Shown here: piece by piece, positions 1-6,152 of the stretch | Layout of the letters: the number at the start of each line of letters is the position of its first letter | Numbering within the stretch: the stretch's first letter is position 1 | From: Pseudobdellovibrionaceae bacterium | Lineage (GTDB): Bacteria; Bdellovibrionota; Bdellovibrionia; Bdellovibrionales; Bdellovibrionaceae | DNA length: 8,171 bases | Assembly: GCA_947374445.1 (NCBI GenBank) | Contig: CANCBY010000103.1 | Location: 1 to 8,171, forward strand | Reading direction: 5' to 3' | Program-made: the position numbers and the translations under genes | Notes under the pieces: generated by a model | Databases searched by the model: none | What the model was told of the DNA's origin: nothing | What the model saw: only the letters and a program-made list of their open reading frames with translations

Positions 1-299
1 TGCTCTCTCTCAGCGATAAATTCATTTTTTCGAGACATCACGAAAAGAGAGTTGGTGGCTCGCTCGCACTGACCATTTCTGACTGCCAACAAAGCTTCTG
101 ATAGCATCCGAGCGCTCGCATTACTCAGGCCTGGAGGCGCCTTCGCTACTGGTGCAGAAACAACTTTCTTTTTTGGAGCTTGTGGGACGGTCGTCACCTT
201 ACTTGTTTTTTTCTTAACAACAGACTGAGCTTCAGCCCCAGAAGAAATCACGGTAGCCGAAGCCAAAATCAATGAGAGAAATAAAAGGCTTTTCATCAT
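1..299 (-). CDS. Exported protein with TPR-like start, partial (runs off left edge)
   Basis: Only the first 99 codons are visible; the gene continues past base 1. The protein begins with a clear signal peptide (MMK, then a hydrophobic stretch, with likely cleavage after Ala-Glu-Ala at residues 22-24). A Lys/Pro/Ala/Val-rich linker follows to about residue 56, and then a helical stretch (ARMLSEALLAVRNGQCERA) with the Ala/Gly spacing of a TPR or similar helix-turn-helix repeat. It is therefore probably a periplasmic protein with a flexible N-terminal tether. Its ATG at 299 overlaps the TGA of the upstream beta-barrel gene (ATGA), and GGAGG at 310-314 lies 10 bases upstream. A second ATG follows directly at 296. 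By position after two beta-barrel genes it could be a GltC-like periplasmic TPR partner of a gliding-type outer-membrane complex. That is inference: the TPR call rests on about one repeat. Confidence 0.75.
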   Translation of the reverse strand, partial: MMKSLLFLSLILASATVISSGAEAQSVVKKKTSKVTTVPQAPKKKVVSAPVAKAPPGLSNASARMLSEALLAVRNGQCERATNSLFVMSRKNEFIAERE

Positions 300-1120
300 C
301 TGTATTTAGCCTCCGGAAAAAAGAAACTCATGCCCATCGTCAGTAAAAAATTATCAAAAGCCGTTTGGCTCGCATCAATGCTCTTAGCCGTATAGCGATT
401 CCAGCCAAAATCCCAGCGGAATCCCATGCCTTTTGTGATGGCAAATATTTGGCCAGTCGCAAGTCTCATTGTTGACGCATTTTGTGAGTCAGCAGTCGAA
501 GTACTCCCTGCACCAAGAGAAAAATACATATCAAACGGAACAATTTTGCGATTTCCTAAACTCATTTTTCCGTAAACTGGAGTCCAAACCAAATCACCAC
601 CCAAATAAGATTTTGGAGTGATCAAAGATGATGTTGTAACGCCTTGATTAGATCTCAAATCCTGAACAGAGCTTTTTTCACTATTTGAGAGGGTTGTGTA
701 GGCAAGCTCTACTCCCCACTCTTCTGTTAAAAAATATCCGAGCTTTCCGCTGAGTCCTAAACCTAAAAACCAAGGGTCATTCGTAGAGTATGTAAAGCCA
801 GCAAAAGCCTGGAACCTTCCCGTCTTTGGAAGATAGCGCTTTTGAATTACTGATACTTCACTGAATTGAGCGAGCTTTCCTAGATCACTAAATGTTTCAA
901 TTTTTTCTTCTTTTACAGAGCTTGAGCTCGCTTTTGAACTGGCCTTTTGTTTGGCTAAGTTCTTACTCATTTCGCTCTCGACAGCACTGACATCTAAATC
1001 AGCTGCCTGATTTGTTGTTGCTTCATCAATTTCATCTGCAGCACTCGTTTGAGCTCTAACAATTTGAGGAAGCATTAAAGCTGAAACCAAAATCGTGAGG
1101 ATTGTATTTCTAGAAAACAA
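296..1120 (-). CDS. Outer-membrane beta-barrel protein, myxobacterial/Bdellovibrio type (GltA/GltB-like), TTG start
   Basis: 274 aa. A signal peptide (residues 1-23, cleavage after Val-Arg-Ala) is followed by a charged, Ser/Ala/Lys/Glu-rich linker (about 24-80) that may form a helix or coiled coil in the periplasm. From about residue 90 onwards the chain has the alternating aromatic/small pattern of a beta-barrel. Family-like landmarks are VIQKRYLPKTGRF (91-103), an Asn-Asp at 114-115, LGYFLTEEWGVELAY (127-141), PVYGKMSL (181-188) and a following Phe-Asp-x-Tyr strand with GAG. This pattern matches the 'outer membrane beta-barrel domain' family known from myxobacteria and Bdellovibrio (OMP_myx_plus), which includes the GltA/GltB gliding proteins. 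The start is TTG at 1120: no in-frame ATG precedes the signal peptide's hydrophobic core, and GGGGGTGA lies just upstream. The gene overlaps the end of the preceding barrel gene by 11 bases, so the two are probably translationally coupled. Family call good, exact role unknown. Confidence 0.85.
   Translation of the reverse strand: MFSRNTILTILVSALMLPQIVRAQTSAADEIDEATTNQAADLDVSAVESEMSKNLAKQKASSKASSSSVKEEKIETFSDLGKLAQFSEVSVIQKRYLPKTGRFQAFAGFTYSTNDPWFLGLGLSGKLGYFLTEEWGVELAYTTLSNSEKSSVQDLRSNQGVTTSSLITPKSYLGGDLVWTPVYGKMSLGNRKIVPFDMYFSLGAGSTSTADSQNASTMRLATGQIFAITKGMGFRWDFGWNRYTAKSIDASQTAFDNFLLTMGMSFFFPEAKYR
310..314 (-). promoter_or_regulatory. Ribosome binding site of the partial exported protein
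   Basis: GGAGG on the minus strand, 10 bases before the ATG at 299 and inside the last codons of the upstream gene. It supports independent re-initiation in addition to the ATGA stop/start coupling. Confidence 0.6.
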
Positions 1121-1871
1121 AAGTCACCCCCAGATTCATAATGGTTGAAAGAGACCATTTATCTTCGAACTCACCTTTTTGAGGGACGATATCACCAAGC
1201 CCAGAGCCCGCTGTTCCACTGGACGGCGCTGTCTTCATTCTTCCCGCAAGAAATGGCGATGGCGCTTGAGAATATTGCGCTAACAAGTCAAAAGCCAAAG
1301 CTATCGATTTAGTGAAGTAGAACTTCTGACCGATACCAGCCATAAACCCAGGATACGATTTTGTTTCAAATGCGGTCATTCCGACGCCAAAAATAGGCGA
1401 CGTGATCAAATTCAACGTACCTTGTTTTGTAAGACTTATTTTTCCGTAAAAAACTTTGTATTCATAGTTGATGTAATATGAATAATTCACGGCCGGAGCA
1501 CGGCTGAAGTCTAAGTTGTACTGGCTCTTCAAGGCATCGGTGTATTGCGTGTTCAAACCGCTTGAATGCTTGGCAAAATTAAGATTGATCGTGGATTCTT
1601 CACTCCAGTGATAACCGAACTTTGCACCGAAACGTGTCTGATTGTATATCGGCTCAGTCACGTTAAATCCAAGATAAGGAGACACCTCAAATTTATTTGC
1701 GGTCGTTACATTTCTATTTTTTACAACGTCAGGCTTGTCAAACTTGGGAAGAACGGACTCTTGAGCCAATTCTTCTTCAGGAAATTCAATGACTTCAGCC
1801 CTGACAAGGCTTTGATAAAAGAAAGGGACAAGACAGACCCCTAACGCGCAGACTAGATGTTGAAGTTTCAT
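1110..1871 (-). CDS. Outer-membrane beta-barrel protein, myxobacterial/Bdellovibrio type (GltB/GltA-like)
   Basis: 253 aa, first gene of the left-hand run. The signal peptide has a hydrophobic core at residues 5-22 and likely cleavage after Val-Arg-Ala (23-25), the same site as in its neighbour. A short acidic segment (EFPEEELAQE) comes before the barrel. Landmarks shared with the downstream protein are VVKNRN (49-54) then KFEVSPYLGF, FGYHWSEES (85-93), and Tyr-Lys-Val-Phe-Tyr-Gly-Lys-Ile-Ser-Leu, the counterpart of the neighbour's PVYGKMSL. The chain ends in Val-Thr-Phe-Val-Phe, a typical C-terminal beta-strand with terminal Phe for BAM-dependent insertion. The two genes are therefore probably distant paralogues acting together in the outer membrane. 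ATG at 1871 is preceded by AGGAG with a 4-base spacer. The 11-base overlap with the next gene indicates co-transcription. A gliding-type (Glt) role is possible but not shown by the sequence alone; a general structural porin-like role is the alternative. Confidence 0.85.
   Translation of the reverse strand: MKLQHLVCALGVCLVPFFYQSLVRAEVIEFPEEELAQESVLPKFDKPDVVKNRNVTTANKFEVSPYLGFNVTEPIYNQTRFGAKFGYHWSEESTINLNFAKHSSGLNTQYTDALKSQYNLDFSRAPAVNYSYYINYEYKVFYGKISLTKQGTLNLITSPIFGVGMTAFETKSYPGFMAGIGQKFYFTKSIALAFDLLAQYSQAPSPFLAGRMKTAPSSGTAGSGLGDIVPQKGEFEDKWSLSTIMNLGVTFVF
1124..1131 (-). promoter_or_regulatory. Ribosome binding site deciding the TTG start at 1120
   Basis: GGGGGTGA on the minus strand matches the anti-Shine-Dalgarno target GGAGGTGA at 7 of 8 bases. 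The G-run ends 6 bases before the TTG codon. It sits in the last codons of the upstream barrel gene (Gly-Val-Thr), so the coding sequence doubles as the RBS. Confidence 0.6.
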
Positions 1872-1891
1872 GGTGCTCCTACCTCAAGCTC

Positions 1892-1919
1892 ATTGTCGCG
1901 CATTCTCAAAAGGGATCAA
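1892..1919 (-). promoter_or_regulatory. Weak sigma-70-type promoter candidate for the beta-barrel run
   Basis: On the minus strand TTGATC (1914-1919) and GACAAT (1892-1897) are separated by 16 bases, each matching 4 of 6 consensus positions. The -10 element ends 20 bases before the ATG at 1871. It is a plausible promoter for the outer-membrane genes, but such matches occur by chance. Confidence 0.3.
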
Positions 1920-1928
1920 TCTTTCGAC

Positions 1929-1954
1929 AGGCTTCTAGACTAGGCTTCTAGACT
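1929..1954. repeat. Perfect 13-bp tandem duplication upstream of the beta-barrel genes
   Basis: The unit aggcttctagact occurs twice with no gap (1929-1941 and 1942-1954). Each copy contains the palindrome TCTAGA. The pair lies in the only gap between the Kdo operon and the beta-barrel run, about 60-80 bases upstream of the barrel start codon and directly upstream of the weak promoter candidate. It could be a two-copy regulatory site or a recent slippage duplication. No function can be assigned from sequence alone. Confidence 0.85.
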
Positions 1955-2008
1955 AAAGTTGGCTTTGGTTGGATTTGGTGAGCTTGGATGGGATACCTAA
2001 AGAGTTGG

Positions 2009-2995
2009 TTAACGGACCTTTGCCCTGAGTAAAACACCAATGTCGATGATTCCGACGGGTTTTTTCGGCTGCGAAGATTTTGCATCTAAAACAAAAAGTA
2101 CATTGATGCGAAATTGCTCCATCACAAAAAGAGCCTTTTCAACCAACTCATCGCAATCAATTGTGCGGGGATTGAGCGTCATTAAATCATTTGCTGTTCC
2201 ATTGAGAGGCTCAGCTGAAGTCTCTAATCGTTTCCGGATCACTCCATCAGTAATAATTCCAATCAAATCACCAGAGTCATCGCAAACTCCCGCAGCTCCC
2301 CTGACATCTCGATGGGTCATCACTGAAAAAACTTGGCGCATGGGTGTGTCCGGCTTAACCAATGGCAAGTCTTCGCCCACTGGCAAAAGATCTTTCACAC
2401 GACTCAATTTAAATCCAAGTCCACCACCTGGATGATTGCTTGCAAACTCATCGGCATTGAATCCCTTAAGATCCAACACAGCCATCGCAAGTGCATCCCC
2501 CATTGCCAATGTGGCAGTGCTACTCGCAGTAGGAGCCAGCCCCAATGGACATGCCTCTCGAGTCACAGAAACATCTAAAACGGCAGCAGCCGCTTTTGCT
2601 AGAGTGCTCTGAACTTTACCGGTGATTGCAATCAGAGGAATATTCTTTCGAGCGATATAACTTAAAACAGGAGTTAGCTCAGTGGTGTCACCACCGTAAC
2701 TAATTCCAATCACCACATCTTGCTGCGAGATCATCCCTAAATCGCCATGGCCGCTTTCGGCAGGATGTAAAAACACAGCAGGAGAACCTGTCGACGACAA
2801 CGTGCTCGCAATCTTGCGAGCAATCTGACCTGATTTGCCAATACCTGTAACGACAATTTTGCCTTGGCATTGATTGACGACTTCAACAGCCTTTATAAAA
2901 GACTCACCAATTTTATCTTTCAGAGCTAAAACAGCTTGAGCTTCAATCTCAAGAACAGATTTTGCGAGATCCAATGTATTTTTAGCCAAAATCAA
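2009..2995 (-). CDS. kdsD: Arabinose-5-phosphate isomerase (KdsD/KpsF/GutQ family)
   Basis: 328 aa, normal family length. The enzyme interconverts D-ribulose 5-phosphate and D-arabinose 5-phosphate in the cytoplasm, the first step towards Kdo for LPS. Domain order is a SIS sugar-isomerase domain (about 40-175) with GIGKSG (51-56), FLHPAESGHGDLG (75-87) and APTASSTATLAMGDA (154-168), then HPGGGLG (188-194) and two CBS domains (about 203-258 and 268-326). K54, E106, E147 and H188 line up at a constant offset of five with the residues I recall as catalytic in E. coli KdsD (K59, E111, E152, H193), so the enzyme should be active. The SIS loop reads Ser-Tyr-Gly-Gly-Asp instead of the more usual Ser-x-Ser-Gly-Glu. 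The gene starts with TTG; a second in-frame TTG two codons later (2989) is better spaced from the GGAG at 2998-3001 and may be the true start. It lies 20 bases after pyrG and is probably the last gene of the operon. GutQ or KpsF would be the alternative name, but context favours KdsD. Confidence 0.95.
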   Translation of the reverse strand: MILAKNTLDLAKSVLEIEAQAVLALKDKIGESFIKAVEVVNQCQGKIVVTGIGKSGQIARKIASTLSSTGSPAVFLHPAESGHGDLGMISQQDVVIGISYGGDTTELTPVLSYIARKNIPLIAITGKVQSTLAKAAAAVLDVSVTREACPLGLAPTASSTATLAMGDALAMAVLDLKGFNADEFASNHPGGGLGFKLSRVKDLLPVGEDLPLVKPDTPMRQVFSVMTHRDVRGAAGVCDDSGDLIGIITDGVIRKRLETSAEPLNGTANDLMTLNPRTIDCDELVEKALFVMEQFRINVLFVLDAKSSQPKKPVGIIDIGVLLRAKVR

Positions 2996-2997
2996 TA

Positions 2998-3001
2998 CTC
3001 C
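2998..3001 (-). promoter_or_regulatory. Ribosome binding site of kdsD
   Basis: GGAG on the minus strand in the 20-base pyrG-kdsD gap. It is only 2 bases from the first TTG (2995) but 8 bases from the second in-frame TTG (2989), so it favours the shorter 326-aa product. Confidence 0.5.
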
Positions 3002-3015
3002 AGCGGTTTCAAAAA

Positions 3016-4761
3016 TTATGTTTCAACGTGTTGAGTTTTACTTGCTGACCGATGGGCCGCGCGAGGAGACTCTTGCAGATCTTTTTCTTTGAGCGCCGCT
3101 TTAACAAACTGACTGAAAAGCGGATGAGGCTGCAAAGGCTTTGATTTAAATTCTGGATGAAATTGAACGCCAATAAACCACGGATGATCAACAAGCTCGA
3201 CAATTTCGACAAGATCACGCTCTTTGCACACACCCACACAGTTCATCCCACGCTTTTCAAAAAGTGACTTGAATCGATTATTAAATTCAAAGCGATGGCG
3301 ATGCCGCTCAAAGATCAAAGGCGTTTTATAAGCCTGAAATGCCTTTGAATGAGGGCTCAACGTACACGGAAAAGATCCCAGGCGCATTGTGCCGCCTTTT
3401 TTATCAAGACCCCGCTGCTCACTCATAATATCAATAACAAAATTACCACTGCGCTTATTTTCATCGTGCCACTCTCGGCTTGTTGCATCTCTAATTCCAC
3501 AAACATTGCGAGCAAACTCGATGGCAGCCAATTGCATTCCGTAACAAATTCCAAAAAATGGAATAGACTTTTCACGAGCATGCTTGATCGCAGTCATTTT
3601 ACCGTCAACACCACGCTGACCAAAACCACCAGGAACTAAAATTCCGTGCACCTGCGAAAGAGCTTGAGACACATTTTTCTCAGTGATTTTTTCGGAGTCG
3701 ACATAAACAATTTCTACGTGGCAGTTATTTGCAATACCGCCGTGAACAATCGATTCATTCAAAGATTTATAAGACTCTTTGAGATCAACATACTTTCCAA
3801 CAATTGCGATGCGCACAGTTTTTGCCGGTTTTTTTAAAATGCGTACGATATTTTCCCAGCCCTTTAGATTGGGCTTCACTGATCCGAGATTCAACCTTTC
3901 CACCAAGAGCTCATCTAGATGCTCTTTATGAAGAGTCAATGGCACTTCATAGATAGTAGATGCATCCGGAGCTGCGATAACATTTTCGGGCTTCACACTG
4001 CAAAATAATGCGATCTTCGCCTTAGTGTTTGAATCAATAAGTTTTTCAGTTCGACAAACTAAAAAGTCAGGCTGCAAACCAATCTCTCGCAATTCTTTCA
4101 CAGAATGCTGAGTGGGTTTTGACTTGAGCTCTCCAGCCACAGCGATGTATGGCACATAGGTCACATGAATAAGAACTGAGTTTTCAAAACCAACATCGGT
4201 TCGCATCTGACGGATGGCTTCAAGAAATGGCAGTGACTCGATGTCACCCACGGTGCCACCGATCTCGACCAAAATTACTTCTGCGCCTTGAGCGGCATCA
4301 AAAATACGCGCCTTGATTTCGTCTGTGATATGCGGAATCACTTGCACAGTCCCGCCCAAATAATCACCACGCCGTTCACGAGTGATCACATGATCATAAA
4401 CCTGACCGGTCGAAACTGAATTCGCACGCGTAAGTTTAGTTGAGGTAAATCTCTCGTAGTGGCCTAGATCCAAATCTGTCTCGGCTCCATCTTCTGTGAC
4501 ATAAACTTCACCATGTTGAAATGGCGACATCGTGCCCGGGTCCACGTTGATATAAGGATCAAACTTCATCAGAGTGACACGTACTCCACGCGCTTCAAGC
4601 AAAGCACCAAGACTTGCCGCCGTCAGACCTTTACCTATGGAAGAAACAACACCACCGGTGATAAAAACAAATTTTTGTTCAAACTTTTTTTTAGTCGTTT
4701 TGTTTGTACTCTTGATAGTCGTTTTTACGATTTTTTTTGATTTTGGTGAGACTTTTTTCAT
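3016..4761 (-). CDS. pyrG: CTP synthase (glutamine-hydrolysing) with lysine-rich N-terminal extension
   Basis: 581 aa, longer than the usual roughly 535-550. It converts UTP, ATP and glutamine to CTP in the cytoplasm, supplying pyrimidine nucleotides and the CTP used by KdsB. The synthetase domain spans about 30-300 with FITGGVVSSIGKG (33-45, P-loop Lys44), KFDPYINVDPGTMSP (66-80), EIGGTVGDIES (166-176) and GELKSKPTQHS (210-220). The class I glutamine amidotransferase domain spans about 315-560 with PGGFGQRG (377-384), nucleophile Cys406 in GICYGMQ (usually GICLGMQ), and the His/Glu pair in QFHPEF (H535, E537). All catalytic residues are present. Before the conserved core lies a 26-residue segment with 11 lysines, and after it a tail of about 20 residues (from Lys560 on) not typical of the family. 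ATG at 4761 is well supported: GAGG at 4770-4773 is 8 bases upstream, it shares one base with the kdsB stop, and there is no other in-frame ATG before Met65. Confidence 0.98.
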   Translation of the reverse strand: MKKVSPKSKKIVKTTIKSTNKTTKKKFEQKFVFITGGVVSSIGKGLTAASLGALLEARGVRVTLMKFDPYINVDPGTMSPFQHGEVYVTEDGAETDLDLGHYERFTSTKLTRANSVSTGQVYDHVITRERRGDYLGGTVQVIPHITDEIKARIFDAAQGAEVILVEIGGTVGDIESLPFLEAIRQMRTDVGFENSVLIHVTYVPYIAVAGELKSKPTQHSVKELREIGLQPDFLVCRTEKLIDSNTKAKIALFCSVKPENVIAAPDASTIYEVPLTLHKEHLDELLVERLNLGSVKPNLKGWENIVRILKKPAKTVRIAIVGKYVDLKESYKSLNESIVHGGIANNCHVEIVYVDSEKITEKNVSQALSQVHGILVPGGFGQRGVDGKMTAIKHAREKSIPFFGICYGMQLAAIEFARNVCGIRDATSREWHDENKRSGNFVIDIMSEQRGLDKKGGTMRLGSFPCTLSPHSKAFQAYKTPLIFERHRHRFEFNNRFKSLFEKRGMNCVGVCKERDLVEIVELVDHPWFIGVQFHPEFKSKPLQPHPLFSQFVKAALKEKDLQESPRAAHRSASKTQHVET

Positions 4762-5510
4762 CAGCGCAACCTCAGTATATCTTCAATTTTGGCTAGATCT
4801 TCAGGAGTGTCAACACCCCAAGATTTTTCATTCACCACGATGACTTTTATTCTAGCTCCCATGGCCAAGGCGCGCAATTGTTCTAAGCTTTCATGTGTCT
4901 CAAGCTCCGTCGGCGCAGTCTGACAAAATTCTGCCAAAAAGCTTGTTTTATAAGCATACATCCCAACATGCTTAAAAGAGCTTTGAATCAAGCCCACAGA
5001 AGCAGGCCTGACTCTCGAAAATGGGATCGAAAAACGGCTAAAATACAAGGCCTCACTCCGTCGATTGACCACAACCTTCACCGAGTTCAAGGAATCTAAA
5101 TCCTCTAGCACAAGAGGCTGAGCCAAAGTCGCCATCTCTAGAGTAGGGTCCGCCATCAGCGGAGCCACCAAAGTATCAATGAGCGCTCCACTCACCAAAG
5201 GCTCATCACCTTGAATGTTCACAACAGCATCAAATTTTTTTCCCAAAATCTTTTGTGCAGAGAAAATTCGATCTGTCCCTGTCGGCAATCGAGCATCGGT
5301 CATCACCGCTTTGCAGCCAGCTTTTTCAACAACTTCAGCGATACGCAAATCATCAGTGGCAACAACTAGCTCTGAAAGACTTTGCGATTGTCTCGCGCCC
5401 TCGATCACCCAAAGAATCATTTCGCGATTTTGAATTTTAGCTAAGGGCTTGCCAGGAAACCTAGTCGAAGCAAACCGAGCAGGGATAACACCGAGTACTG
5501 ATGGCTTCAT
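4761..5510 (-). CDS. kdsB: 3-deoxy-manno-octulosonate cytidylyltransferase (CMP-Kdo synthetase)
   Basis: 249 aa, normal family length. It joins CTP and Kdo to give CMP-Kdo, the activated sugar that Kdo transferases add to lipid A, in the cytoplasm. Visible motifs are the nucleotide-binding IPARFASTRFPGKPL (9-23), ATDD (51-54), TGTDR (77-81), NIQGDEPL (98-105, including the metal/CTP-binding Asp), HVGMYAYK (181-188), ESLEQLR (207-213) and GVDTPEDL near the C-terminus. The region that usually reads His-x-Ser-Gly-Thr-Asp/Glu-Arg is Leu-Pro-Thr-Gly-Thr-Asp-Arg here, so the His and Ser are changed. The start ATG at 5510 overlaps the engB stop as ATGA, and no strong Shine-Dalgarno is seen, so translation is probably coupled to engB. 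Its stop shares one base with the pyrG start, placing a CTP-using enzyme directly next to the CTP-making one. Confidence 0.97.
   Translation of the reverse strand: MKPSVLGVIPARFASTRFPGKPLAKIQNREMILWVIEGARQSQSLSELVVATDDLRIAEVVEKAGCKAVMTDARLPTGTDRIFSAQKILGKKFDAVVNIQGDEPLVSGALIDTLVAPLMADPTLEMATLAQPLVLEDLDSLNSVKVVVNRRSEALYFSRFSIPFSRVRPASVGLIQSSFKHVGMYAYKTSFLAEFCQTAPTELETHESLEQLRALAMGARIKVIVVNEKSWGVDTPEDLAKIEDILRLR
4770..4773 (-). promoter_or_regulatory. Ribosome binding site fixing the long pyrG start
   Basis: GAGG on the minus strand, inside the end of kdsB and 8 bases before the pyrG ATG at 4761. It supports translation of the lysine-rich N-terminal extension. Confidence 0.55.
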
Positions 5511-6112
5511 CTTTCAGAGTCACCTTTGAGTGCGGGCTTAATCCAATTATTGAAAAAAAACTCTTCCATCTGATCAATACCAACTTTGCCTTCAGCCGAT
5601 ATAGGAAACACGTCGTGAATACGGGATTGAGATTTGATTTTTTTGAGGGCGGCCTGAATATCTTTATTATTGCCTCGATCAATCTTAGTCAGAAGAACTG
5701 CTACTGGCACCCCGATCTTTCGGGCAAAAGAGCAAAACAACTCTTCGTCCTCTTCCCAGTCTCGTTTGTAATCCACGAGCAAAAGGGCTCCACACAAATT
5801 ATCTCTCAGTGAAAAATAATTTTCTAACATCTGCTGCCAAGAGGCTTGCTCGTCGCCTCCACGCTTTGAAAAACCGTACCCTGGAGTATCGACTAATCTG
5901 TAATTCTCATCCACATCAAAAAAGTTAAGCAAAGTGGTTTTGCCTGGCATTTGACTGACTTTGGCAATTTTTTGCCCGCCGGCCAAAGCATTAATGAACG
6001 AAGACTTGCCGGCATTTGAGCGACCAGCGACCACTACTTCAAACCGAGTAGGTTCAGGATAATCTTTGGGGAACACAGCACTTTTCAAAAATACAAATTT
6101 ATGTTTTTTCAT
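5507..6112 (-). CDS. engB: Ribosome biogenesis GTP-binding protein EngB/YsxC/YihA
   Basis: 201 aa, typical length. It is an essential TRAFAC-class GTPase that acts in late assembly of the 50S ribosomal subunit. All G motifs are present: G1 GRSNAGKSS (30-38), G2 Thr in PGKTT (56-60), G3 DTPGYG (75-80, often DLPGYG in the family), G4 TKID (142-145) and G5 SAE (172-174). The ATG at 6112 was chosen because it gives the usual EngB N-terminus (short Lys-rich start, then Phe-Leu-Lys-Ser, and about 20 residues before the GTPase core). The reading frame stays open further upstream to a TTG at 6202, but that would add 30 unrelated residues and overlap the preceding gene by 50 bases. GAGAGG lies about 10 bases upstream. 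The 40-base gap to the acyltransferase gene shows no terminator, and the gene overlaps kdsB by 4 bases. Confidence 0.96.
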   Translation of the reverse strand: MKKHKFVFLKSAVFPKDYPEPTRFEVVVAGRSNAGKSSFINALAGGQKIAKVSQMPGKTTLLNFFDVDENYRLVDTPGYGFSKRGGDEQASWQQMLENYFSLRDNLCGALLLVDYKRDWEEDEELFCSFARKIGVPVAVLLTKIDRGNNKDIQAALKKIKSQSRIHDVFPISAEGKVGIDQMEEFFFNNWIKPALKGDSER

Positions 6113-6152
6113 AAAACCAAAACCTCTCGCTAGTTTTTTGCAACTCTCGTTT

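Noticed and set aside
1566..1844. Plus-strand 92-codon open frame within the first beta-barrel gene
   Set aside because: It is antisense to a gene with signal peptide and barrel pattern, with no ribosome binding site or family likeness.
1872..2008. Rho-independent terminator after kdsD
   Set aside because: No stable GC-rich stem followed by a T-run is visible on the minus strand; the two TCTAGA palindromes could pair but lack a following T-run. Read-through into the beta-barrel genes cannot be excluded.
4574..4843. Plus-strand open frame across the pyrG/kdsB junction
   Set aside because: It is antisense to two firmly identified genes and has no recognisable features; the run of Phe/Leu/Val codons is the complement of the lysine-rich pyrG start.
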